A stretch of DNA of 41,570 nt. Source: Obelidium mucronatum (lineage: Eukaryota; Chytridiomycota; Chytridiomycetes; Chytridiales; Chytriomycetaceae). The position numbers and the translations under genes are program-made. Position 1 is the first letter of the stretch. Every line of letters starts with the position of its first letter. This document shows, piece after piece, positions 20,064 to 28,673 of the stretch. The stretch is from positions 1 through 41,570 of the forward strand of contig JAIVFH010000238.1 of the NCBI GenBank assembly GCA_025765595.1, written 5' to 3'. The notes below the pieces were generated by a model. That model did not search any database. It saw nothing but the letters and a program-made list of their open reading frames with translations, and was not told the origin of the DNA.

Positions 20064-22921
20064 ACTACTACAATGCCACTGAGGCACTGGACAAGATGTT
20101 GAGGTCTGGGTTTATTTGTTTGTGTTTGACAGGTGATCGCTGACACACCACACCCAACCACAACAGATACATCAACTCCAACAACACATTGAAGCTAGTG
20201 TTTTTGGATAAAACCAAATCTACAGTCCACATCCCTGGGCTGAAGAACAAATCAATGGCAGAAGTGTACAAGTGGATCAAAGACACAAACCAGGATTTAA
20301 CAGCACTGGAGGACCTCTGCTTCAGTGGGATCGTGGATATAGATGGAAATCGTTCCGAAAATGATGAGGAACGCGCAGCGGCGCTGGCGAAATACATATA
20401 TGGTGAGTCTTATTCATTTTGGTGTGATGCGCTATTTGTCTCCGATTCGCGATCCGATTCGCAATCCGATTCGGAGCACGATTCGGAGCACGATTCGGAG
20501 CACGATTCGGAGCACGATTAGGAGCGCGATTAGGAAACGATTAGGATCACGATTCGGAGCGCGATTCCGAGCGCGATTAGGAGCGCGAATTGGAGCGCTA
20601 TTAGGAGCCGATTCGGAGCGCGAATAGGAACACAATTACAGCCCTTTAATTTTCTAATAATCTAACCCTTTTTTATTATTTTTTTATCTTTTAGCTAGAA
20701 AAGTTTCAAACAACAAGTACCATGTTGTTTTTGCTCCTACTCCTGCTGACACCAATGCCACCAAGATTGCCAAGAAGGCTACTGCTCGTGCCGCAAGACA
20801 ACAGGCTGCTAATGAGGTTAGGTCTGATAGTGAACCTGATATTCCTCCTATCAGCCAGCTTCCAGGCTCCGCTGCAGAAAATGAGCCTAGAAGAGCTATC
20901 AAGTCCAAAATTTCATTTCCACTTTTGGGATCTGATGATCCAATTGGTTTGGGTATTTATAGTCTCATTTTTTTGATTGAATTACAAATATTTAATTTAA
21001 TTATGTGATAGGAACACCAACCAAGCAAGCTGGTTCTACTTCGGATTCCACGATTCCTGCTCATACTTCTCCAAGTTCTTCAAAGGCTAATCCTACTCCA
21101 GCTCCTCCTGGTTCTGCTAAGACTACTCCTGGTGCTGGCAAGACTGCTTCTGGTCCCCCATCTGTTTCCCCCAAGACTTTGACCAGCTCTGCTTCCAAGG
21201 CTACTACAGATCCCAAGGCCACTACAGTTCCCAGCACTGCTACAAATACTACTCCTGCTTCTCAATCTGGTTCCCCAAAAAGTACCACTTCTGGGTCCAA
21301 GGCCACTACTGTTCCCATGGCTACTTCAGCTTCCAAAGTGTCCAAGGCAATGCCAGCTCCCAAAGTGTCCAAGGCAATGCCAGCTCCCAAAGTGTCCAAG
21401 GCAATGCCAGCTCCCAAAGTGTCCAAGGCAATGCCAGCTCCCAAGACAGCAGACAAGACAGCTGATTCCAGTTCCAAGCCAGTGCCAAAAACAGCTGTCC
21501 TCAAGCCAAGATCTGCTGGTGCCTCCAAGACTGCTTTATCCAAGTCAATGTCTGTTCTCGAATCTCAGGCTTCTACGGTGGTATCTCCCGCAGTTGCTGA
21601 AAGCATTGATAATCTCAAGGCTAGCCTAAAGGCTTGGGCAGAAACTCACAGAAAGTCAACAGATGCTGACGATTCAGAAAGTGAGTTAACACCACTTGAC
21701 AATGCGCCTGAAGGGTCTGAAGCTGATGAAGATGATGACATTGGAGATGTTGATGGTGGAGAAAATGAGCTTGATGCTGAAGAGGAAGAGGAGCAGGAGG
21801 GGGATGAGGAGGAGCGGGAGGTACCAGTCCAGCAAAGAAAGAAGGTTCAAGCAATTGTGATTGAAGATGATGATGATGATGAAATTGAGGTGGTTGAGCC
21901 AGTTGTACACAGAAAGAAGCGTCGTGTGGAGAACATAGATGAGGAGGAAGATGAAGTTGAGGATGATGAGGATGTGGTGGATGAAGAAGAAGAAGTGCAG
22001 GCTCATCCCAAAAAGAAGCGACGTGTCATGAATCTTTTGGGCAGTAGAAGAAGCAGAGGTGAAAAAGATGGTTTCTGTTAAATGCAAGTTTCAGAATCAA
22101 GGAGCAGTTTTTCGTTGTAATGTGGAAGGGACACTTGCTGAGGGAAACAAGGCAAAAGGTGAGACCAAGTTGTTGTCTTTATTGTGCATTTTTAACAATC
22201 AATCCATTATTAGTTTTTCTTGCTGATGTTTTGGCTGCTGCAAAAGTCCATCCAGCCACAACCCACTTTCGCAGGAAGGTCCACAGTGTTAGTTGGTTCT
22301 GCCAAGAGGAGTACATCTTTGACGAATCAGTTTTGGTGGACATTGCTTTGGATCCACACAGCCCTGATTACTTTGATGTTGCCTACACTGATTCTGGTAG
22401 GATGCCATTTTGTTTAAACATATTTCTCAGTATTTTTGGTATTTAGGAGCAATGTTTGATCCATTTGCAAGTTCTCCATTGATTAATTCACCTGTGACTG
22501 GGCCATCTCTGCAAGAAAAGCCATCTTCCATCTCATCCAAACAGCGTCGCCAAGTCCCCACGTCTGTTGCTGAAGTTGTTGCCAAAGCCAAAGGACGCAC
22601 CGGCACCCAAGACAAGTTCATTAGTCAAGTGAAAGAAGTTGGTATCCGCTTTTCTTACCTGACGCAGGATCGAGAGCCACCAATGACCAAAACTCTCGCT
22701 GCTGCAACCTTGTCAAAGGAATTCCCCAACTTTGGAAATACTGTGGAAATTTTTCGGGCTTATGTTGGAGTCTACTTTGCTGATTTGGAATTCCAAAGAG
22801 TAAGTTTTTATTTTAGTATCACTTCAAGCAATTTCTTTTAATAATCCTTTATTTATTATACTAGCTCTTTTCAAATACGTACACGAGCTACTTTGACAAA
22901 GAAGATTGCATCTTCTCTTAG
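20064..22921 (+). CDS. Element-encoded acidic protein of unknown function
   Basis: Coding exons fit at 20167-20402, 20695-20952, 21012-22158, 22214-22396, 22447-22799 and 22865-22921, with GTGAGT/GTATTT/GTAGGA/GTAAGT donors; a further 5' exon around 20064-20104 is plausible. The start codon is not located. Exon 1 has a folded-looking segment (VFLDKTKSTVHIPGLKNKS). Exon 3 is Ser/Thr/Pro/Lys-rich with four 9-residue repeats, then strongly acidic, with basic clusters HRKKRRV and PKKKRRV that resemble nuclear localisation signals. The C-terminal part (VFLADVLAAAKVHPATTHFRR, DPFASSPL) looks globular and ends EDCIFS. One extra base near 22065 breaks exon 3. The gene lies wholly inside the inverted repeats, so it is probably cargo or an unfamiliar transposition gene. 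Confidence 0.55.
20439..20635. repeat. Degenerate 12-bp tandem array inside an intron
   Basis: The first mapped intron (20403-20694) of the element gene holds about 16 tandem copies of a 12-bp unit, consensus GATTCGGAGCRC with GATTAGGAGCGC variants. The same words fill both subterminal regions of the element. The unit is a multiple of three, so the start of the array also reads as a Ser-Asp/His repeat, but the GTGAGT donor at 20403 places it in an intron. Confidence 0.8.
21335..21442 (+). repeat. 27-bp coding minisatellite (four copies)
   Basis: Four essentially perfect tandem copies of a 27-bp unit encode KVSKAMPAP in the element gene. Near-identity of the copies indicates recent expansion by slippage or unequal exchange. 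Confidence 0.9.
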
Positions 22922-23522
22922 AGCGATGTTGGGAAGCACATGTCAAAGTTCAATGCAAGATTGGTCCCTAGGCATCAAATATATAGTTGGAGTACTACAG
23001 GTTTTCAAGATGTTGAAAAGTACTTTCAAGGGTGCCAGGAGGGAGTGTTGGCAAATTCTTGGAAGAGGCAACCTGTTCAGAAGAAAACCCAGTGATATTT
23101 TGAGTGTTGTTTTTCTTTGATACTTCTTTGATTTTTCTTGGTTTTTTGGATTTATCTGGGTTTTTTTTGAATTTTTCTTGGATTTTTGGATTTTTCTTTG
23201 ATTTTTGCATAGTTGTATAAAAAAATCTTGTAAAATTTTATTTGCACTTTAAATGCATTTATTTTAGATGTTTTACATTCAATAGTGCTAATAGGGCCCC
23301 AATAGGAGTCCTACTAGGAGTTGTATTAAAGCCATTTGGTTTCCAATTCGCAGAGCAAAATGCTATTAGGAGTCCTACTAGGAGCAGACAAATGCTACTA
23401 GGAGCAGTCCTATTTGCTCATTTGCAATTAGGAGAGCTACTAGGGCCCCTAATCGGCCCTGATTAGGCTCCGAATCGGACTAAATCCTAATCGGATCCGA
23501 TTAGGAGCCCTATTCGGACCCC

Positions 23523-23541
23523 GAATCGCGCGTGCCGCTCG
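23523..23541 (-). repeat. Right terminal inverted repeat
   Basis: Perfect 19-bp partner of 19378-19396. The flank beyond it (GACCCCGCGCTGGC) does not repeat the left flank, so any target-site duplication is absent, very short or eroded. Confidence 0.75.
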
Positions 23542-23570
23542 GACCCCGCGCTGGCAATTAGAGCGTGTCC

Positions 23571-24140
23571 TGCTGCTCCTGCTGAAATCCTTGCCGCTCT
23601 GGATCAATACTCCACATTTTTTCAATTGGGGATGCGGGCCGGACCTTGCGAGTTGCGATACTGGTTGCGTCACAAGCTGCTCACGGGCCGCTTGCGACCT
23701 GCTGACAAGCCGCTAGCGGGCCGCTTGCGACCTGTGCCACGGCCTGTTGGCAGGCCGCTCTGTACCTTTTTATGTGGGACGCGAGCCGCAAGCCACTGGT
23801 TCACAGGCCGCTACCCCCCAACCGTCATGATCAAATAATGAAGACAGCTGTTTATTATCAATAAATAATTAAATAAGTAAATAAGTACAAATTGCTCAAC
23901 CCAGACAAACAGGGAATCTAATCTGAAAGTGACGCAGGCAATGGCGCTGATGATGACGATGTCCATGCATCCTCAAGCAAGTCTGATTGATAGACGGGAC
24001 GCTTGCAATGATGATGAAGACTTGGATGATGAAGACAAAGATGACGACGAAGACAAACAAGTGTCAAGCCAAGCCAGCTGCAGTCGTCTGGCTCTAGCCG
24101 CAGCTGCGTTAGTGATACGCAGCCTTTTCCTTTGGATTAC
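23571..24140 (+). repeat. Left long direct repeat flanking the LINE
   Basis: This 570-bp segment is nearly identical to 27641-28221. The main difference is an 11-bp stretch (ATTGAGCAAGG) present only in the right copy. It ends exactly where the poly-T tract of the LINE begins, and the right copy starts exactly at the LINE's other end. It contains one copy of the 200-bp GC-rich repeat (23630-23829) and a truncated acidic exon. Confidence 0.9.
23630..23829 (+). repeat. GC-rich 200-bp repeat, copy 1 (direct)
   Basis: First of three copies of a 200-bp GC-rich sequence built from GGCCGCTTGCGACCTG-like submotifs. It lies within the left LINE-flanking repeat and is almost identical to copy 2. An apparent 70-codon frame through it is a by-product of its low stop-codon content. 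Confidence 0.85.
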
Positions 24141-24405
24141 TTTTTTTTTTTAAATAACATGAGCTGTATTTTGTAATAAACACTTTGTCGAACTGTTAAT
24201 CCCCCCCCAATTTCTTAAAATGGTTTAACAAGGCCCGGCCCCATTTACTCTATTCCCTTGCGGACCTCCCGCCTACCAACACAACAACCCCGACTTGCAA
24301 TCCCAAACTCTTCCTCCCTCCCTTCATCCTCCTCAATCCCCGCAGTTTTGACTTGGCTCTTGATTTCCTCCTAGGGGGGCGCAACTGCCCCTAAGGTACT
24401 TGATG

Positions 24406-26085
24406 CTAGGTGCAGCTTGCACCTGCCCTGGGGTTCCTTCCCTCTTGCATGGCTGTTGTTTCTTCGTTTTCCTCATTCTCTGGTATTTCAAGTCTCTTCC
24501 TTTCCATTTGTATTCCTTCTCTGATCCCTTCCAGGGTGATCCTTCCTTTTCTCAGGTCTCTAAAGACTCGGTCCTCATATTCTTCGAGTTCCTCTAATTT
24601 CCTTTTTAGGCTTCGTTCTTTATCTCCTTTACTTTTGTCAATATTTTCTTTTGTCTTCTGTTTCTCATTTGTTTCTGTATCTCTTCTTGGTTCCTGGTTT
24701 TGCTTAGGTTGGTATTCAAATTCCTCATTCTTGGTGTAGGCGCTCATGTATTTGCTGGAGGTGGTTGTCCATCCAGGTTGTATTTTTTTGGTGCCTTTTC
24801 TGTCCTCAATGAGGATTTTGATTGCTTTTTTGATCCTTCCCATCCTCCCGGAGCATTCGTGGTTTCCATTTGGGTTCATGGCCCCTTCGCATAGTTGACA
24901 TATTGTCTCTTTTTTAATTTTTGTGTTTTTGGTTGTTCTTATTTCTTTGGTTTCTGTTTTGTTCCTTGGTCCTTCCTTTTTGGTTGTTTTTTCCTTCCTC
25001 TTGTTCTTGGCCTTCTCTGTGATTCCACAGGCAATTTCAAATTCAATTGTTTTCTCATTTCGGTATTTCCATATTTTTTCCTTCACTTGGTATCTCAGTT
25101 CTTTCCATGCCTGAATGATGATTCTTCTGGTACTTTCTGTTTTCTGAACGCCACATTTTTTAATGCAGTCTTGGGTTACTTTAGGAATTAGTCCATACCC
25201 TGCTACGTGTTCAAATGAGAATCTGTCTGTTTCATTGTTTACGAGGTCTGTTTCTTCATCTGTTTGTTGAGTCACTGGTTGTCCCATCCAGTTTCTAAAC
25301 CACTTGTTCATTTTCTGTTTAATTTCTTCTTGTGTCAGGTTGTGTTCCTTTTCTGTTTTCCCAATCAGTATTGGTTCAATCTCCCCTTCCATGCTGGTTG
25401 GTTGTTGGGGATCTTGTTTGTCTTCTTTTTGGCATTCCTCATTGATTGTTTTACTCAGTGAGTTGATGAAGTTGGACATGATTTCCTCCCTGATTTCTTG
25501 CATTGCTGGGCAGTTCCATAGGTGTTCATTGGTTTCTTCTTCGTCAGACAGACATACCCGGCAGCATCCGTCTGGGTATAGGTCTTGGTGTCTTCTTCTC
25601 ATCTCTTTTTGGGTTGGTAGTTGTCTAACAATTTCTTCTTGGGGTGTTCTTTCAGTTGTCCATATGTCCATTTCAATTTCTTCGGTACCTATATTTGGTT
25701 TGTTTTTGCGTGCAAAGGTAACATTGTAGGACCCTTTTGTTTCTGTTTCTTCCTTTTGTATTTCACCGCACCATTTCACTGTGCAGGAGCTCTCTTGGCG
25801 TTGTGGGCATTCGTTTTCCCAGCATGTTGCCACGTGGATTTTGTTTGTGTCCCAGTTGCCACGGGGGTTGATCTCATGACATCCCTCCAAGGAAACTTCT
25901 CTCAGGTGTTTGAGTGTGTATGTCATCTTCCCTTTTATAAGTGTGCATTTGGCTATTTGACCATATTCAGTGTTTCCATTTGTGGTTGTCCATGAGACTA
26001 TAACCTCGTTTTTAACTTGGCTCAGTAGGTTCATGGTTGATTTCTCATTTGCAAATGGGTTTGGGGTTTTTTTTGGCAATTTCAC
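24406..26085 (-). CDS. LINE C-terminal region with zinc-finger motifs
   Basis: About 545 residues in the frame that continues the reverse transcriptase after the A8 tract. It has a CRVC-x13-HLWNC motif typical of zinc knuckles downstream of RT in non-LTR elements, and a second CQLCEG...HECSG motif. The tail is highly charged, Lys/Glu-rich and likely coiled coil (KRKLEELEEYEDRVFRDLRK). No clear RNase H or restriction-like endonuclease motif is visible to me. The stop lies at 24406, about 265 bp before the poly-A. Confidence 0.75.
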   Translation of the reverse strand: MKLPKKTPNPFANEKSTMNLLSQVKNEVIVSWTTTNGNTEYGQIAKCTLIKGKMTYTLKHLREVSLEGCHEINPRGNWDTNKIHVATCWENECPQRQESSCTVKWCGEIQKEETETKGSYNVTFARKNKPNIGTEEIEMDIWTTERTPQEEIVRQLPTQKEMRRRHQDLYPDGCCRVCLSDEEETNEHLWNCPAMQEIREEIMSNFINSLSKTINEECQKEDKQDPQQPTSMEGEIEPILIGKTEKEHNLTQEEIKQKMNKWFRNWMGQPVTQQTDEETDLVNNETDRFSFEHVAGYGLIPKVTQDCIKKCGVQKTESTRRIIIQAWKELRYQVKEKIWKYRNEKTIEFEIACGITEKAKNKRKEKTTKKEGPRNKTETKEIRTTKNTKIKKETICQLCEGAMNPNGNHECSGRMGRIKKAIKILIEDRKGTKKIQPGWTTTSSKYMSAYTKNEEFEYQPKQNQEPRRDTETNEKQKTKENIDKSKGDKERSLKRKLEELEEYEDRVFRDLRKGRITLEGIREGIQMERKRLEIPENEENEETTAMQEGRNPRAGASCT

Positions 26086-27640
26086 TTAGTCTAGACACGC
26101 CATTGGTTGTTGCTTTTTGGAGAGTTTGTGTGATTGTAGAGTACCATTTCTCTTTACCAGCACAAAATCCTGGGTATCTTATTGCCATCTCCTGTTGGGT
26201 GAGTATTCTCCTGCTGTTTTTGCAGAGGATTTGCTCTACAAACAGGATATTCCACTTTTTTAGGCTGAGTTTGACTTCATTATAGACCACGTAGTTTGAT
26301 ATTGCGTGGTACATTGAGGTTTCTCCTCCCTCTATCTTCCCGAACGCAGGTTTAGTGTGTCCTTCGTTATTGAGGTGTTTGATTGGTATTATGCTCAAGT
26401 TGTGTCTGAACATTCTGTTCAGTGTGGCAGCAAGATGGTGTGTTCCTTTTTCCACCTTGGCGGGAAATGGTGATTCTAGTGGGCAGTGAGGAAGGGCCAG
26501 TTCTTCCTGGAGGTTTGCAAGTCTTATTTTTGTTACTCTACCGAGCAGGTCCTCAGAGTTTACTTGGATCATTAGGTTACTTATGCTGTCGTACATGAAT
26601 AGGTCGTTCCAGTCGATGAGGTTGTACAGTTGTGTGTGTTTCATTTGGGTTGTTGGTATGCTGATGGGCTGTTTAGCCTTCTGCTTTACAAGTCCTAGTA
26701 CTGGTGTGAACCATTGTTCTACGTCTTTGGGGCAGACTGGTACCGTTTGCCACTTGTATCTTATTTGTTGTAGAAGTACGTTGTTGATAATCATGACAGT
26801 GCTTTTGTCAGTGATTCTTTTGTCTTTTAGCAGATTGATCATATCTTTGATTTGGGCTTGGATTTCTTCAATTGCCCTGCTGTTCAGGTTATTGGCAGAG
26901 AAATAGTTTCCTAATATTCTTTCGCTTTGATCTTTCCTGAGGACTTCCACCTCACTTTTGTCGCCCCATGTGAGGGATGTGTGCGGTGCAGTAGGGTTAA
27001 TTGCTATCACTTTGACTTTTTTTGTATTTGACGTGATGGTATTTCCTTCTTGGAACTCGTAGAGTAGTGCCGCTTGGACTTCCAGTTCTTTCCAGTTGTT
27101 TGCTACTGTGTTTGTGTCGTCAACAAACGCAAGTGCTGCTATGTCTTCAGATAGGTGTTTTGTGTCCCAATCTCTTCCATTATATTTGGTTTTGATTTTT
27201 GCTGACAGGGTCATTCCCTTGGTTTCTTGATCAATTACACACAGTATGGTGTCCCAGAAGATTCTCCATTCAATTGGCGCCAAGACCGATCCCTGTTGGA
27301 TCATTGTACCAATTTTGATGGTCTCAGTTTCTCCCATGGCTGTTCTTATTTTTGCGGTGAGTCTTTGTTGTGTGTTGTATTTCCAGGCTGAGTAGCAGTA
27401 TGGAATTTTGATTCTTCGGTGGCTTCTCATCACTGCTCTTGGGCTGACTGAGTCAAAGGCTTTTTTGATGTCATTCAGCAGGATGTAGCACTCCTTTTTG
27501 GTTTCTATGCAGTGGTCAATGATTGCTTTGACACACTGTAGGATTGGGTCGGTGGATTCGCCAGGGAGAACTGAACAGTTTCTTCCTTTGAGGACATTGT
27601 TCTTTTCAAGGATTGGTATCAGTCTGTTCTTTTTGATCAT
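26045..27640 (-). CDS. LINE reverse transcriptase (N-terminally truncated)
   Basis: The frame starts at the element boundary inside the region before RT motif A (NRLIPILEKNNVLKGRN). Motif A is LNDIKKAFDSV, motif B region GTMIQQGSVLAPIEW, and the catalytic box is LAFVDDTNTVA, an FVDD variant of the usual YADD. Thumb-like and connection sequence follows to the stop at 26045. The enzyme would copy element RNA at the target site (target-primed reverse transcription). It runs into the next frame over an A8 tract at about 26072, so this and 24406-26085 are best read as one polypeptide split by a single-base indel. Confidence 0.85.
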   Translation of the reverse strand: MIKKNRLIPILEKNNVLKGRNCSVLPGESTDPILQCVKAIIDHCIETKKECYILLNDIKKAFDSVSPRAVMRSHRRIKIPYCYSAWKYNTQQRLTAKIRTAMGETETIKIGTMIQQGSVLAPIEWRIFWDTILCVIDQETKGMTLSAKIKTKYNGRDWDTKHLSEDIAALAFVDDTNTVANNWKELEVQAALLYEFQEGNTITSNTKKVKVIAINPTAPHTSLTWGDKSEVEVLRKDQSERILGNYFSANNLNSRAIEEIQAQIKDMINLLKDKRITDKSTVMIINNVLLQQIRYKWQTVPVCPKDVEQWFTPVLGLVKQKAKQPISIPTTQMKHTQLYNLIDWNDLFMYDSISNLMIQVNSEDLLGRVTKIRLANLQEELALPHCPLESPFPAKVEKGTHHLAATLNRMFRHNLSIIPIKHLNNEGHTKPAFGKIEGGETSMYHAISNYVVYNEVKLSLKKWNILFVEQILCKNSRRILTQQEMAIRYPGFCAGKEKWYSTITQTLQKATTNGVSRLSEIAKKNPKPICK

Positions 27641-28221
27641 TGCTGCTCCTGCTGAAATCCTTGCCGCTCTGGATCAAATTGAGCAAGGTACTCCACATTT
27701 TTTCAATTGGGGATGCGGGCCGGACCTTGCGAGTTGCGATACTGGTTGCGTCACAAGCTGCTCACGGGCCGCTTGCGACCTGCTGACAAGCCGCTAGCGG
27801 GCCGCTTGCGACCTGTGCCACGGCCTGTTGGCAGGCCGCTCTGTACCTTTTTATGTGGGACGCGAGCCGCAAGCCACTGGTTCACAGGCCGCTACCCCCC
27901 AACCGTCATGATCAAATAATGAAGACAGCTGTTTATTATCAATAAATAATTAAATAAGTAAATAAGTACAAATTGCTCAACCCAGACAAACAGGGAATCT
28001 AATCTGAAAGTGACGCAGGCAATGGCGCTGATGATGACGATGTCCATGCATCCTCAAGCAAGTCTGATTGATAGACAGGACGCTTGCAATGATGATGAAG
28101 ACTTGGATGATGAAGACAAAGATGACGACGAAGACAAACAAGTGTCAAGCCAAGCCAGCTGCAGTCGTCTGGCTCTAGCCGCAGCTGCGTTAGTGATACG
28201 CAGCCTTTTCCTTTGGATTAC
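27641..28221 (+). repeat. Right long direct repeat flanking the LINE
   Basis: This 581-bp copy matches 23571-24140. Sequence immediately after it (AATGATGGTGAGAG) continues an exon and its splice donor, so this side looks like the original uninterrupted locus. The left copy ends at the LINE poly-A tract. Confidence 0.9.
27711..27910 (+). repeat. GC-rich 200-bp repeat, copy 2 (direct)
   Basis: Same orientation as copy 1. Internally it contains repeated GCCGCTTGCGACCTG words and a conserved end reading CAGGCCGCTACCCCCCAACC. It pairs as an inverted repeat with copy 3. Confidence 0.85.
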
Positions 28222-28673
28222 AATGATGGTGAGAGATTGGTTTTTATTGCTTGGCTAACAACATTCAGCAGATGAAGCCGACAAAAGTCCAGCACCAGAA
28301 CCACCAAAAGCCAAAATCGGAGTCACTCTTATAAACAGGGAATCTAATCTGAAAGTGACGCAGGCAATGGCGCTGATGATGACGATGTCCATGCATCCTC
28401 AAGCAAGTCTGATTGATAGACAGGACGCTTGCAATGATGATGAAGACTTGGATGATGAAGACAAAGATGACGACGAAGACAAACAAGTGTCAAGCCAGCT
28501 GCAGTCGTCTGGCTCTAGCCGCAGCTGCGTTAGTGATACGCAGCCTTTTCCTTTGGATTACAATGATGGTGAGAGATTGGTTTTTATTGCTTGGCTAACA
28601 ACATTCAGCAGATGAAGCCGACAAAAGTCCAGCACCAGAACCACCAAAAGCCAAAATCGGAGTCACTCTTATT
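27988..28673 (+). repeat. 345-bp tandem duplication containing an acidic exon
   Basis: AAACAGGGAATCTAATCTG starts both at 27988 and at 28333. Each copy holds an Asp/Glu-rich exon (DDEDLDDEDKDDDEDK), a GTGAGA donor, a short intron and part of the next exon. Copy 2 lacks 5 bp (one CAAGC) relative to copy 1. Only with that shorter version does the frame run on through SSGSSRSCVSDTQPFP to the donor. Confidence 0.9.

Larger units (their letters stand above)
19378..23541 (+). mobile_element. Terminal-inverted-repeat element carrying a multi-exon gene
   Basis: A 19-bp perfect inverted repeat, CGAGCGGCACGCGCGATTC, begins at 19378 and its reverse complement ends at 23541, giving a 4,164-bp unit. Homology continues inward at lower identity (GGNCTCCTATTTGG-like). 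Both subterminal regions (19395-19560 and 23285-23522) are packed with ATTAGGAG, GATTCGGA and TCCTAAT words, as expected for transposase-binding subterminal repeats. No clear target-site duplication flanks it. The single internal gene does not resemble a transposase I know, so the superfamily is open; it may be non-autonomous or use an unfamiliar enzyme. Confidence 0.65.
24141..27640 (-). mobile_element. 5'-truncated non-LTR retrotransposon (LINE)
   Basis: A 3.5-kb insertion on the minus strand. The poly-T run at 24141-24151 is the poly-A tail of the minus-strand transcript. The other end (27640) falls inside the reverse-transcriptase domain, so the 5' part, including any endonuclease upstream of RT, is missing. 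Coding sequence fills almost the whole insertion with a single frame change and no stop codons, which points to a recent event. The GC-rich C-tract at 24202-24209 and pyrimidine-rich sequence to 24400 form the 3' UTR. Flanking direct repeats are 570/581 bp, far longer than usual target-site duplications. Confidence 0.85.

Noticed and set aside
20439..20521. Ser-Asp/His dipeptide repeat protein region
   Set aside because: The sequence lies after a GTGAGT donor and before a good TTTTAG acceptor that restores the coding frame, so the array is intronic.
23626..23838. 70-residue ORF repeated at 27707 and, inverted, at 31291
   Set aside because: The frame is a by-product of the GC-rich 200-bp repeat; the copies show transitions spread over all codon positions and no start context is conserved.
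26068..26085. Programmed -1 frameshift at the A8 tract in the LINE
   Set aside because: The heptamer A AAA AAC is present, but the downstream frame requires +1, not -1; a homopolymer indel explains it better.
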